Assembly (NCBI GenBank): GCA_013400975.1
Contig: WBMZ01012769.1
Coordinates: 1 to 64,000, forward strand
Source: Atrichornis clamosus
Lineage: Eukaryota; Chordata; Aves; Passeriformes; Menuridae
Direction of reading: 5' to 3'
Length of the DNA: 64,000 bases
Shown: one piece after another, positions 53,401-64,000 of the stretch
Layout: each line of letters begins with the position of its first letter
Position numbering within the stretch: position 1 is the stretch's first letter
Translations under genes and position numbers: made by a program
The notes under the pieces: model-generated
Told to the model about the DNA's origin: nothing
Databases searched by the model: none
Seen by the model: only the letters and a program-made list of their open reading frames with translations

Positions 53401-54245
53401 CACAACTGGTGATTGTCCCACTGCAGGCTGCTCTTGGTTTCAGGAATTTCCCAGAAAATGAGGATTTGATAGAAATCCTTCTTTAAATTTTATTTTACAA
53501 AGCCTGGAGAAGAAGCTGCAATATGAGACAAGGCTGAAGGGATTCAGCCTCCAGCCCCAGGTTTAAAGTCAATGAGTAACAGCTACAACTTGGAGAACTA
53601 TTTGTAAATAAGAAAATCAACAATGTGCTCATGGGCTTCACCAGTGAGTCACACAGGAACAGGACCCATGGCAAACTCTGCTTCGAGGATGTGCTGCCAG
53701 ACCCATGCCCTTGGAAAAGGGGAGCTGGAGCAGGAGCAGGCGTGAGGAACCCGCTCCTGGCAGGCCGTGCGTCGAGCAGGCGGCCTGAAAGGGGCATATT
53801 CTGAATTACCTCATGTTTGGTACCTCATTAAGACCCCAAACTGTCCGTTCAGGGAGTCCCTCAATCAGCCATCAGCGTAAGACACGAGGACAATATGGTT
53901 TTTGTTCCCCTCGTCTCGTTGTGACCCATATTCCCGAGGCCTGTTGTGCAGGACGTGACCCGGCCGCCTAAAGAAACCTTTGCGGAGCCTCCATGGTGAG
54001 CTGGCAGCGGGGAGGGAGCGAGGGGAGACGGAGGAACGGCCTTAATAGGATTTTCAAATGTCAAAAAATATCTTTAGCAGGCCCATTTAGGCAGAGCCTG
54101 AGCACTCGCTGAACTTGAAAGCGGAATTTGCTGTGCAGAGAACACAGCTCGCATGCTAAGTGAACCCCGGGAACACTGCGGGAGCAGCCCAAAACACCCA
54201 GCTGCTTCCCCTCTCCTCTGGAAAACCAAGGGAAGAGCAGGACAC

Positions 54246-54382
54246 AGAGCTGGAGAAGAGTCTGGAGCACCAGGAGTGGCTGAGGGAGTTGGGGGGCATC
54301 AGCCTGGAGAAAAGGAGATTCCTAGGGGGATCTTCTGGCTCTCCACAACTCCCTGACAGGAGGGTGCAGTCAGGGGAGAGTT
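54246..54382 (+). mobile_element. CR1 LINE inner fragment
   Basis: Comes from the part of CR1 upstream of the usual 3' tail: gcctggagaaaaggagattc, ctctccacaactccctg and gacaggagggtgcagtcagg. The final 3' blocks are absent. Confidence 0.78.
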
Positions 54383-55059
54383 GGGCTCTGATTCTGTGAA
54401 GTGCCCTGCATTAAAAATAAAAACACTAAGGCAGGGAAAGGAGAAATGCGAACTTGACAACTGCACCAGGAGGAGGATCCAGCACAGAGCCAGAGCAAGA
54501 ATCCCCCCTCCTTTTCCCATGTAGGGTCGGGCCTTTTTCTCTGTCAATTAGAGCCGCAAGGAAATCCAGTGCTTTGAGATCAGCAGTGTTAATCGTTATT
54601 GCATCTGAATTTAATTACCATTATTTTTTAACTGCAGGTAATTTACAGTGCCTCACCTAAACATGGAAATCAGGTAGTGCCTTCTGCTCACTGGAAAACC
54701 ACCACCAAGGATAATCCTGCTATTTGCTTTATGCCTCTTAATGTCTGTAATCCACGGCTCCCCATTCTGGGAGACTGCCATGGTTACTCCTGCTCCCTCC
54801 ATCAAAGGCTCCTGCCTGCGTCTTCTGCTGAGGTGCTAAGAATAGCACAGGCCCTCTCCCAAGCTCGAGAAGGTGAGCTGCAGGGAAGGATGGAGTTCCT
54901 GGGAGACACAGGGGGAGAGGGAGATGGGGCCAGGAGGACTGGCCAGTGTGGGAACCAGCTGATGGGTGTCCCACACACGGAGGTGCAACAGCAGCTCCTG
55001 CTCTCTGCTGTCCTGCTGGCAGGTGCAGGGGCTGAGGTTACCACTGTCCTCAGGAGGAG

Positions 55060-55291
55060 ACGGCAGGGTTAGATGGGATATTGGGAAGAAATTCTTCCCT
55101 GTGAGGGTGGTGAAGCCTTGGCACAGGTTGCCCAGAGAAGCCGTGGCTGCCCCATCCCTGGAAGTGTCCAAGGCCAGGTTGGACAGGGCTTGGAGCAACC
55201 TGGGATAGTGGGAGGTGTCCCTGCCCATGTCAGGGGGTGGAACAGGGTGGGATTTAAGGTCCCTTCCAACTAAACAGTTCTGGGATTCCAT
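55060..55291 (+). mobile_element. CR1 LINE 3' fragment, well preserved
   Basis: cagggttagatgggatatt, gaagaaattcttccctgtg, aggttggacagggcttgg, gggatagtgggaggtgtcc and tail gttctgggattccatg: close to full blocks in order. Confidence 0.94.
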
Positions 55292-56550
55292 GCTCAATCT
55301 CTGGCATCTTTATCATCTATTTCCCTAATCTGGAAGCCCTTCTCCATAACTTTATCACGGTTTGTGTACGTCTGAGCCTTTGGAGTCAAATCTCAAAGAG
55401 ACCCTAAAATTCCAGATGGGTATTTCAGTTTGAGGAACACCATTCCCCAGGGACAGCTGGCACAAGTCACCTGTCACCATCACCTAGGAAAGCACTAATT
55501 CCAACAGTCACACTGTTAACCGCACCCTGGATTTCCCGGAAAAGCGTCACTTCTCCCATCAACCATTTCTCCAAAGTGGAGCTGGCCAAAATCTCGTAGA
55601 GTTTTGAATGTGTTTGCTAAGCTGTACACCTGGGAGAGGTGGAGGAGATGCTGCTGATCCGGGGAGGATATGGCAGAGTTCCTGGGATGGGAAAAAGCAA
55701 CCTCAGCACTGCTGATGCTGGGACTTGTGCCCTCCCAGCACCAGAAGGCCGAGAGGGACTGACTGGAGCCACCCGCAGGGGGATCACCCAGAGCTCAGCC
55801 ATCAGCAGGACCATGGAACAGTTTCAGTATTTCACACATTATGTCCTATAAAAGCTTTCCTGTGTTCAGAGCTTTTACAAATGGACATCAGCGACACCCT
55901 AGACCTGTACTGGGCTGCTCTTGCTTCACACCTAGAGAAAATCCTAACCCTAACAGGCTGTCCCACCTCAAGAAGGGCACACAGAGGCTGGTGCCAGCAT
56001 CCTCACAGGCCGTGGCCATGGGCCAGGAGCCCAGGACCCCTTGGGAAACACGAACAAGCCCCGCAGTGTCAGCCCAATCCAGTGACACACACCTGGGCTC
56101 TTCTGGAAAGAGCTTCACTCTAGGGCAAACCTGATGTTCAAAGGTAGTACAGAAACTCCAGGGAACTGTACAGAAATACATCCATTCACTCTCTCTTGCA
56201 GCCCTACGCCTTTAAAAGCAGATGCTCCACCACCCTATGGAAACTGGTGCACATGTGCCCGGAGATAAACAACATCACGGGACAGGTAAGCTGGTTACTC
56301 ATGATTTATCACACCATCTCCCCCTCTAATTGCAGAGCTAAGCAGGCACTCATCTAATCCACCGTAAGCAGCTTACGCTTCCTTAGGCAGCTCTGCGCCA
56401 TCGCTCACTTCCTGGTTTGGAAATCATCATTCCCTAAGTCCCTTTCTCTGGGAGGTGAGAAACCACCCTTTTCAGCCACCCTGCACAGATTTGGAGACTT
56501 TAAGATGCACTCACAGTACAAATAATTCCTGGAAGTCCCAAACACCTTCC

Positions 56551-56700
56551 CAGGGCGGTGGTGGAGTCACCATCCCTGGAGGGGCTTAACAGCCATGTGG
56601 ATGTGGCACGTGGGGACATGGTGGCCTTGGCAGTGCTGGGGAAGGGGGTGGTCTTGATGATCTAAAGGTCTTTCCCAACCTAAAGGATTCTGTGACTCTA
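56551..56700 (+). mobile_element. CR1 LINE 3' fragment, divergent subfamily
   Basis: gcggtggtggagtcaccatc, cctggaggggcttaac, tggtcttgatgatctaaagg and ggattctgtgactct. Related to the copy at 11280 by the cttgatgatc block. Confidence 0.85.
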
Positions 56701-57046
56701 CTTCATACTCAGTGCTGAGCAAAGCATCTTTCACCTCTGTGTCCTGCTGCTCTGGTGACATACTGCAGGTCCTTGCTCCCAGTTTTCCCAGAATTTCACT
56801 CATTTTTTCCATACTAACAGCTGACTGCTATCTAGTTTGATTCTCTATTTATTCTCCATTCATTTATTTGGAATGGGGCACCACAACCTGCCCAATTCCT
56901 AATGCTTGTGGATTCTAGTCGAGTACTCATAGAATTTATTTTTTTAAATTATATTTTCAAAATCCTTGGAGCCCCACACATATGAGCAAAAAACCAGCAA
57001 AGGTCCACTAAAAAAGTGTCCCCCTGTGGTCAGAGCCACTGTTCCG

Positions 57047-57184
57047 AGAGGTTGGAAAGGTCAGGCTGGAGGGGGCTTGGAGCAACCTGGGCTAGTAGCG
57101 AAAGGTGTCCCCGCCCACGGCCAGGGGTGGAATGAGATGAGCTTTAAGGTCCCTTCCAACCCAAACCATTCCCTGATTCTATGA
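57047..57184 (+). mobile_element. CR1 LINE 3' tail
   Basis: gtcaggctggagggggc, ctagtagcgaaaggtgtcc, atgagctttaaggtccc and ccctgattctatgag, with a small insertion (gcg) in the tagtggaagg block. Confidence 0.89.
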
Positions 57185-57599
57185 GTAGCCAAAGCACATT
57201 TTAGCTTTTCTCCACATATCTGTGGATAAGCAGGAGGTTACAGAGAGACTCAGGGGAGAGATCTCAGGGTTTGGGTTACATCAAGCTGTTTTCACTGCTG
57301 GGAAGCTCCAGCCGCTGGAAGCGGAAGCGGAGCCGGCACACGCTGCTCGCACGCCTTTGCTCACGGACGCGGCCCTGGCCAAGGGGGATTTTCTGACTTG
57401 CAACACCAGAGAACTTTACCCCCGAAACCACCCGTGAACTTAGGCCAGTGACCCCAAGTCAAGCTTCAAAGTCATTCCAGATAACGAGCCAGATCCAACA
57501 CCACCACCCGCTGCCCCCTGAACCCCGTCACCAATCCCGGGCGAGCCCGCGGGGCTGAATGCCTCCCACCAGGAATTTTCTTCAGCCTGATACAAAATT

Positions 57600-57940
57600 T
57601 ATTTTACCATCTGTAAAATTCATTTGTGGAGTTGCACACCCTGGTAGGCTTGAATGGGGCGAAGGAGTGTTTCAACTCCCAGTGCAATTTATTATTTAAA
57701 AGCAGAGAAATGACATTGCCGGCCGGAGAGCCCGGGTGATGTAATGGGGAGCGCAGTTCCGCTCGCCGCCGGAGCCGCGCGGTACATTAGCGTGCTGGCC
57801 AGGGTGGCTGCTCCTATCAATTATTTATAGTCTCCTGGCGTGCAGCCTGGAGAGGGTCACAGCGCTGAAAGCCAACTTTATCTGCATTGTTCCCAGCTCC
57901 TGCCCAGCTGTCACTCTGCTCCCTAATTTAATACACCCAG
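57600..57940. promoter_or_regulatory. Candidate conserved non-coding element
   Basis: Alternates AT-rich cores (caatttattatttaaaag, ttatttatag at 57821-57830, ccctaatttaatac) with a short CpG-rich stretch (57725-57790) that includes gccgccggagccgcgcgg. No repeat is present. The mix of homeobox- and MEF2-like cores suggests an enhancer; unproven. Confidence 0.33.
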
Positions 57941-58385
57941 CGCAGCGTAAAAGGATGCAGAGCTGCTGCCTGGAATAGGAATAGGAACGGGGAGGTGGGG
58001 TCTACAGCGAGCTGGTGGGGCCTCAGTCATCTTTGTTAGGGTGCTGACTTGGCTTTTTAAACCTGCCTTTGAGATCCCTTCGGTCACTGGACTGAGATAT
58101 GGAGTGATCCAGGGCAGGCATGTCTGGGGGTGAGAGGGGACGGCAGCGGAGCCGTGGGATCTCCATCCCTGCTTCCATGCCACATGGAGGGCAGGCTGCA
58201 CTGCATGGCTTCCTACATATCCAGCAAGAGCTACTCAATAATGGTTGCAAATAAGATGGGGGGAGGAGGAAGGGCAGCTCTCCAGAAAAATAAAAACTTT
58301 AAAAACTTGACATCTGTATGTTAAAAAGAAGAAAAATCTCTCATAGGTTGCCGTTTCAGCTGCAATTTAAAATGCACTGACAAGG

Positions 58386-58440
58386 TCTGGGATGAGATGA
58401 GCTTTAAGGTCCCTTCCAACCCAAGCCATTCTGTGATCCA
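58386..58440 (+). mobile_element. CR1 LINE 3' tail, about 55 bp
   Basis: gatgagctttaaggtccc, ttccaacccaagccattc and tgtgatcc only. Confidence 0.84.
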
Positions 58441-58660
58441 CCTGTATTCCATCCCTGAGGAAGAGGCAGTGTCCCACGGTACTGGGCCACCATGTAGGAA
58501 AATGGCTCTCCAAGGCTTTGTCCCTGTAACTGAACAACACACCTCCTCCACTGTTTGCCCAAAATTAAACCTACCACAACAACTCTTCAGACTTTAGAAA
58601 TATGTCATTGCCTTGGCCTGGTATCAACATCAAAGCAATTACATTTCAACTGCAGCTGCT

Positions 58661-58791
58661 TAAAGCCAGGCTGGACAGAGCTTGGAGCAACCTGGGATAG
58701 TGGAAGCTGTCCCTGTCCATGGCAGGGGATGGCACAGATGGGCTTTAAGGTCCTTTCCAACCCAAACCAGTCTGGGATTCTGTGATTCTGG
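58661..58791 (+). mobile_element. CR1 LINE 3' tail
   Basis: taaagccaggctggac, gggatagtggaagctgtcc, gggctttaaggtcctttcc and tgggattctgtgattctgg. Confidence 0.9.
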
Positions 58792-60483
58792 GTTTCTGTC
58801 ACTGCAAGAGATGCTTCCCTTGGACATGGCTCCAGCAGAAATCAGGTACAAGAAGATGAGCTGCTGCTTTGGCAGCTCTTGTGCTTGGTCCTGACCCACT
58901 GATCAACAGGATCCACACAGCCCAAATATCCATCTTATACCTCAAACTAAAGTCAATTCCAGCTTAAATAAAAAGGTATTTTTTCAAGCCTTGTGAAGCC
59001 AGGGAAATAACCTAAACTCTCCTGCAATTAGGTTTGGCTGCCTTATTGCAAGCCAGAGGTGCCCAGGTTTGGTTGAAGCCACACAAAACACATTCTGATG
59101 ATGGTGCCTTAAAACCGTCACTCTCACCACTTTCACCAAAAACACATCTGCACAAAAAGGAAGTCATGGAAAAAGAAACCTCGGGCCCAGAGGAAGCAGG
59201 TTTGTTCTTCTGTGGCACAAAGAGGGGCCTGGAGGAGGCTCCTGCTGTGGCAGAGCCAGGGCCGGCACCGGCACCATCTGGCACAGCTCCCAGTGCTCCG
59301 GGAGTGGAGCAAGGGGAACCTTCCCAAAATTGGCACAGGCCCCCAGAAAACACAAAGGCCCAGGTGAGGCAAAGGCAACAGCCAAACCTTCTCTCATTAG
59401 TGTGGTTCAGGCAAAGACAAGACAAAAAAACATAATTAACCTTGAAAACCCGCAGTGAGCCTTTTCTTCAACTTTTCTGTGCTACGAAAATCACGAGGCT
59501 TCTGCCCAAAACTCCAAAAGGGGGAACCGGGACAGCCATGGGAGGAACAGGCTGATTCCCAGCCCAGAGCCAGCCACAACACCGTGTTGTGTCCAGGAGC
59601 CAAGCCTGGAACACACGGACCACACGCGGCTGCCACCGCGCCGGCGGCTTCGCGGCCTTCACATCCTCCCCGAATCCAGGATTATTTCCATGGCAACTAT
59701 CTGGAGAACTTATTAAGTAAAAAAACCCAAGAACAGTTTGAACACACAGACCCTACGTTCGTAACGTACCAACTGACTAAATTAGCAGCGCTAAGATTTT
59801 TAGTAATCAAAATAGATCATGTTCCAGCAACTCAATCTTCTCTGTGCCACAGCTACAGAGAAGAATCTGATAGTAATACCAACAGGGGGGAGGAGGAGGA
59901 ATTATAGGTTTTCCAAGACTACAGCCCTATATCAAGCCAAGTCTTACCCCATTCAAGACATTATTTCAATATCTGACAGTTCAAGTGCTGTTAAATAAGG
60001 CTGAGTTTCCAAGAGATGATAAACTTTGTTGCAAGGCACTTATTTGAGAATCAAAAAGAAGACTCTTGTGACATAAAGCACTACAAAAAAATCATTGAAT
60101 AGCCTCAAAGTTGTACCCAAGAAAGTGCAATTTGTAACTCTTGCCCACACTTAGCTTGAAAGATTCACAAGTCTCGAGTATCTCCTCTGAGAAAGGACAA
60201 GTCACTTATTAAAGCTGATTAGAAATAAATTAAAAATCAGCACCACTGAAAAGGAGCCCTCTTTCTCCAGGTCAGCACCGTTCCCAAACTTGCAGGAATT
60301 TTGTGGCTCCCTGGGAGCTGATGCAGGCTCGGCCTTGCAAGGTGACTACAGTTCCCGGGCACAGAGCTGAGGGAATTACCAAGGTTTTGGCAGCACTCAA
60401 ACCCAAAGGCTGCTGAGAATTTCATAACAGCAATTCAGAGTGAGAAGTCAGAATCAACAGGAATGATTTTGAAAGTGCTCTAC

Positions 60484-60497
60484 AAAAAAAAAAAAAA
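60484..60497. repeat. A14 homopolymer
   Basis: Fourteen A bases; not attached to any recognisable retroposon. Confidence 0.8.
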
Positions 60498-60764
60498 GTG
60501 GTTAAATGAACTGTTGGCTCGGTCACTCAGTCCAGCCAGGGAGATTATGGGCATTATTGATTTACCTTAGAACAACTTGGGAACTCATTTCCAATGGTTT
60601 TTAATGGAACCTGGATTTTCTCAGTCCTAATCTGCCTCATGAGGTTGAGCCTCCTGCAAGGAAGTGCAGCACCAGAGCATTAAACTGGCAGCTGTCAGAG
60701 GTACAACAGCCCCATTCACGTACAGACAGCGTGCGACGGGATGGGGGTTTTTAAGGCTACTCCA

Positions 60765-60961
60765 AAATCACAGCATCATTTAGGTTGGAAAGAAAAGACT
60801 TCCAAGATCGAGTCCAACCTGTGACTGATCCTCACCCTGTCACCAGCCCAGAGCACTGAGTGCCACGTCCAGTGGTTCCTCGGACACCTACAGGGATGGG
60901 GACTCTACCACCTCCCTGGGCAGCCCCTTCCAATGCCTGACAATCCCTTCCACGAAGAAAT
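60765..60961 (-). mobile_element. CR1 LINE 3' fragment, second subfamily
   Basis: aatcacagcatcatttagg, cagcccagagcactgagtg, ggttcctcggacacctac and cctgggcagccccttcc on plus; stops at the cacgaagaaat block. Confidence 0.89.
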
Positions 60962-61500
60962 GGATGGAATCTGGAAACAGGGGAGTCCTCACCCCCGAGA
61001 GCCAGGGGAGAGGATTTTGACCAGGACTACACACTATCAACCCTCAACCTCTGCTTCAGCAACAAAAGCTTCTCCAGAGGGGAGAATGTTTTCCCTCACC
61101 AGAATACACCACAGCTGGCTCGACCTCCTGAAACCTTGGGCTGGTTTTAGCAGGTGAGCAGAATATTATTCCTTTATGTACCTACAATGAAAAGATTTTT
61201 CACAACCCTTCCAGAAAACGACTCCTGTAACACAAAACCAAGTAGGGAATATTGTAGCCTGAAAGGCTTCCAGAAAGGTGTGAGCAGAGAAAACAGCAGC
61301 TCATAGCAGGAAGGAAATTGTAACATTAACCATGGCCTTTGAAGACAGAGGCAGCTCCGCGTCACCGAGCACTGACAGCAAGCGAAACTGAAGAACAAAA
61401 CACATCTGATCCCTGGCTACTTCCAAAATCCATCTGCAAACGCTGCCCCGAGACAAATGCAGACCAAGGCGTGATGGAGAGATGGCAATTAACTGCCCCC

Positions 61501-61514
61501 GTTGTTGTTGTTGT
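61501..61514. repeat. (GTT)n short microsatellite
   Basis: Four gtt units and a partial fifth. Confidence 0.75.
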
Positions 61515-61639
61515 CTGTGGTGCCTCGCTGCAAACAAGCTGCCCTTAGCCCCGAGCCAGCCCGGGGCCGCTCGCAAAAATCACTGAGCATTAGATCCTGC
61601 CCCTTCTCCTGCTTAATGTCTCACCCTGGAGCTTCAGGA

Positions 61640-62010
61640 GCTCCTGGCTCTGTCCTTCCCCCTTCGTTCCCCTCCTCCTCCAGCTCCTTCCCTCCCAGGC
61701 AGCGCTCCCCCTCCCTCCCCTCCCGGCCGCAGTGCCAGATGTCGGCCTGACCCCGGAGCCGCCATTTGGGGTCAGTTATGGGGTTACGGTGTGAGGGGAG
61801 CGGCGGTTCCCCCCTCGCCGGGCTGAGCCAGGACGGCCCCACCGTGCTAGTGAGGGGGTCTGGGCACTGCTGGCAAATTTAGCTCCAGGGGTTTTTCCCT
61901 GCTAACGAAACGCTGCTGGCAGGAAGTTTGGGAGCCCGTTCACGCGCGCCACGACGGCAGCCTCAGGCACCGAGCGCCGGGTAAGGTGACCCCGGCCTGC
62001 GCCGAGCATC
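61640..62010. promoter_or_regulatory. CpG cluster, candidate regulatory region or promoter
   Basis: CpG-rich stretches at about 61720-61850 and 61930-62010 (cacgcgcgccacgacgg, caccgagcgccgggtaagg) flank a more neutral gap, preceded by a long C/T-rich run on plus (61640-61730). It is weaker than the island at 18.8 kb. It could be a 5' regulatory region for ANKRD11, but no exon is identifiable. Confidence 0.3.
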
Positions 62011-62837
62011 AGTCATGGGAAGGAGCGTCACTTACTGCACGAGGAGAACGGATGACCTGAATGACTCCTGCAAGAGTAATTGCACGCTGAAGGCGAGGGC
62101 TGAAGTTTCTGGAGAAGGGATGCTGGGAATGCTGTGGCACTCCAAGGAGGACCATTCACAAGACATCGCGCTAACAAAGACAGCCATGGGGGAATTCAGT
62201 ATGTATTTAAAATGAACCCAGACCCGTATTCTTGACCACGCTCCTTGAAGGATGTGCCCCTGATGAAGGAGCAGCTCCAAGGCAACGGAATGCAGTTTGC
62301 TGGAAGGGAAGGGAAAGCTTTCCAGCCTGACATAAGCCAGGGCTCGGATTCCTCTATCGCAGAGGCTGCGCCGCAGATAAGGCTGCGTCAACTTTTCCAC
62401 TGGAGCTCTCTCCCCTCTAAGGTTCACAGTCAGAGAGAAATGTTTTGGCCAGGTGGAAAGCGAGCAGAGGCTCCCAAAGCTGGGAGCTGCCGTGTGTATA
62501 AAACATCACCGTGTCACCTGCCCAGGCTTGGTTTCCCTCCACTGGGAACGGGAAATCTCATCTTCCTCCCCATGAATTCTTCGCATTCCTGAGCAGCTGA
62601 TAGGCCCAACCTCTCCAAGGGGCTGCTCAAAGCCACACAAAGTGCCCCGAAAGACCAAACAACCCCAGGGACTGAAACACAAACAGGTTAAATGTTAACC
62701 TGGGAGCTGAGCAAAGGGGACACAACCACAGTGCCACAATCCTGCTCCAGCCCCACAGCCTGGATCCAGCTCCACTGGCCATGCCCAGACTTCCCACAAG
62801 GAGCAGGCACTGACAGGCAAGGAGGTTTTGGACAATC

Positions 62838-62985
62838 AAAGAACCCCAAAATGGTTGGGGTCAGAAGGGACCTCAAAGCTCATCTCGTTCCACCCTTCAC
62901 CACACCAGGCTGCTCCAAGACCTGTCCAACCTGGCCTTGAACATTTCCAGGGATAGGGCACCCATCCACGTGTGTTTCCCACCTC
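62838..62985 (-). mobile_element. CR1 LINE 3' fragment
   Basis: aagaaccccaaaatggttgg, gggacctcaaagctcatc and cacaccaggctgctccaag on plus, with the gccatgggcaggga block reduced to cttcaccacacc. Confidence 0.86.
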
Positions 62986-64000
62986 CAGAGTCCACCTGCC
63001 TGTGGGAAGAGGGGGAAACAAAGGGGGTGGAATCCAGCACCTCATTCCCATCACCATGCCCAAAGTAGGGTGAGCACAGGCAGGACTCTGCTCTTCCCAA
63101 CACGGGCTGCTCCAGACTCATGTTCCTGGTTTTCCACTGTGGCAGAGCAGGAGCAGCACACCCAGCTTGTAGGCTGCCCGCTCGCTCCATGTAGTGTCTT
63201 GGTTTTGTGCGTGGCAAACCAGGAGGATGCTCCATTTCCAAGGAAAGCGCTGGACGAGCACGGCTCCCCTGCAGCTCCCCAGGCCAGCGCGGTCCCCACG
63301 TGCCAGGGAAGTTGAGGGGCCTGGTGCCGTGCAGGGGGATGGGGAGGTATTCCAGGGAGGTATTCCAGTCCCAGCACAGCCCTCTCCCCACACACCTCAC
63401 TACAGTTATCCCTGAAGACAGAAAAATTTATGCTTGTTTTTCTGCCACTGCTGAGCAGCTACGAAATGTCTCCCACCACGGAGAGCCTGAATAAATTCCG
63501 GCTCCTGAAGCAGTGTCTGAATCAGCTTCTCTCCAACCTCCATCACAATTTCAAACCTTTAATTTACTGAGGTAAAAGCAATGTCTGTTTCGCAGCGCTC
63601 AGCACACTCATGGTTTATACCTTTTATCCAGTATTTACACAAATATTCCAACCTATTTCATTTACCCCAATATTCTAGGGAGCTTTCTGGACTGGCTGTG
63701 ACCTATCATAAATTACTGGTCAAACTTTTCCTCCCTATCCCTCTGGGAGCCCAGGGACCACCCCAGGATGGCTGGTAGAGCCACCTGAACACACCGTGTG
63801 TGCTTCCAGCAGCCTTTTGGGAGCACTTGAAACGAGCCTGGATTTCTCAGGTTCCAGGTCCAAATGCAAAATAACTCCAAAGAAAAGCAGAAACAAGAAA
63901 AACAGCCTGGTTTTATTCTTCCTCTGTCCAATCTGGAGTGCTGGACCATAACGTGGCAGTTTTCATCCAGGGAAGCACCCTCAAAGGCTCTGTGGATGGG

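Larger units (their letters stand above)
53000..64000 (-). other. Presumed ANKRD11 intron 2 or 5' region, distal part
   Basis: No coding exon recognised. Contains CR1 copies at 54246, 55060, 56551, 57047, 58386, 58661, 60765 and 62838, an A14 run (60484-60497), a GTT run (61501-61514), repeat-free AT-rich blocks (53030-53400, 57600-57940, 59690-60130) and a CpG cluster (61640-62010). The last kilobase (63000-64000) is unique with nothing recognisable. The ANKRD11 promoter may lie here or beyond the edge. Confidence 0.5.

Noticed and set aside
53500..53560. Possible CR1 inner fragment (agcctggagaagaagctgc)
   Set aside because: Only one short block resembles CR1; flanks do not continue.
32466..64000. 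Neighbouring genes SPG7 or ZNF778
   Set aside because: No AAA-protease, peptidase or zinc-finger/KRAB pattern (such as repeated CxxC...HxxxH) appears in any frame.

Overview
This is vertebrate nuclear DNA, almost certainly from a bird. One large, intact, spliced gene lies on the minus strand, and the rest is intron-like sequence carrying about 33 copies of the 3' end of CR1 LINEs, the dominant avian retroposon. Some copies end in ATTCTRTG-type motifs. There are no prokaryotic signatures. The species cannot be fixed from the sequence alone.

The gene is ANKRD11 (ankyrin repeat domain 11), a nuclear chromatin and transcription co-regulator. All eleven coding exons are present and run right to left from the ATG at 32407 to the stop at 290-292. 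They are numbered here as in the human gene, exons 3 to 13. Every junction is GT-AG, every phase joins, and the CDS is 8148 nt, giving 2715 residues (human about 2663, from memory). Exons 3-5 encode the basic N-terminus, exons 6-8 four ankyrin repeats, the 6.7-kb exon 9 the long Lys/Glu-rich and acidic/Pro-rich middle, and exons 10-13 the conserved C-terminus.

Layout: 1-289 is the start of the 3'UTR, cut by the left edge. 290-15372 holds exons 13 to 5, closely packed. 15373-25071 is the 9.7-kb intron 4, with a dense CpG island near 18.8-19.1 kb next to an unresolved base (N at 18667). 25072-25210 is exon 4. 25211-32320 is intron 3. 32321-32465 is exon 3, with the start codon and a short leader holding three minimal upstream ORFs. 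32466-64000 has no recognisable coding exon. It is probably the 5' part of the gene (intron 2, perhaps with unrecognised untranslated exons): unique sequence, CR1 fragments, short CpG-rich patches and several AT-rich blocks that look like regulatory-element candidates.

I found no second protein-coding gene, RNA gene, CRISPR array or intact mobile element, and no sign of an undescribed multi-gene system. The points worth a second look are regulatory: the intragenic CpG island, the uORF cluster, an inverted AP-1/MARE-like pair, CR1 copies in opposite orientation around exons 5-6, a weak exon 7 donor, and candidate enhancers in the introns.
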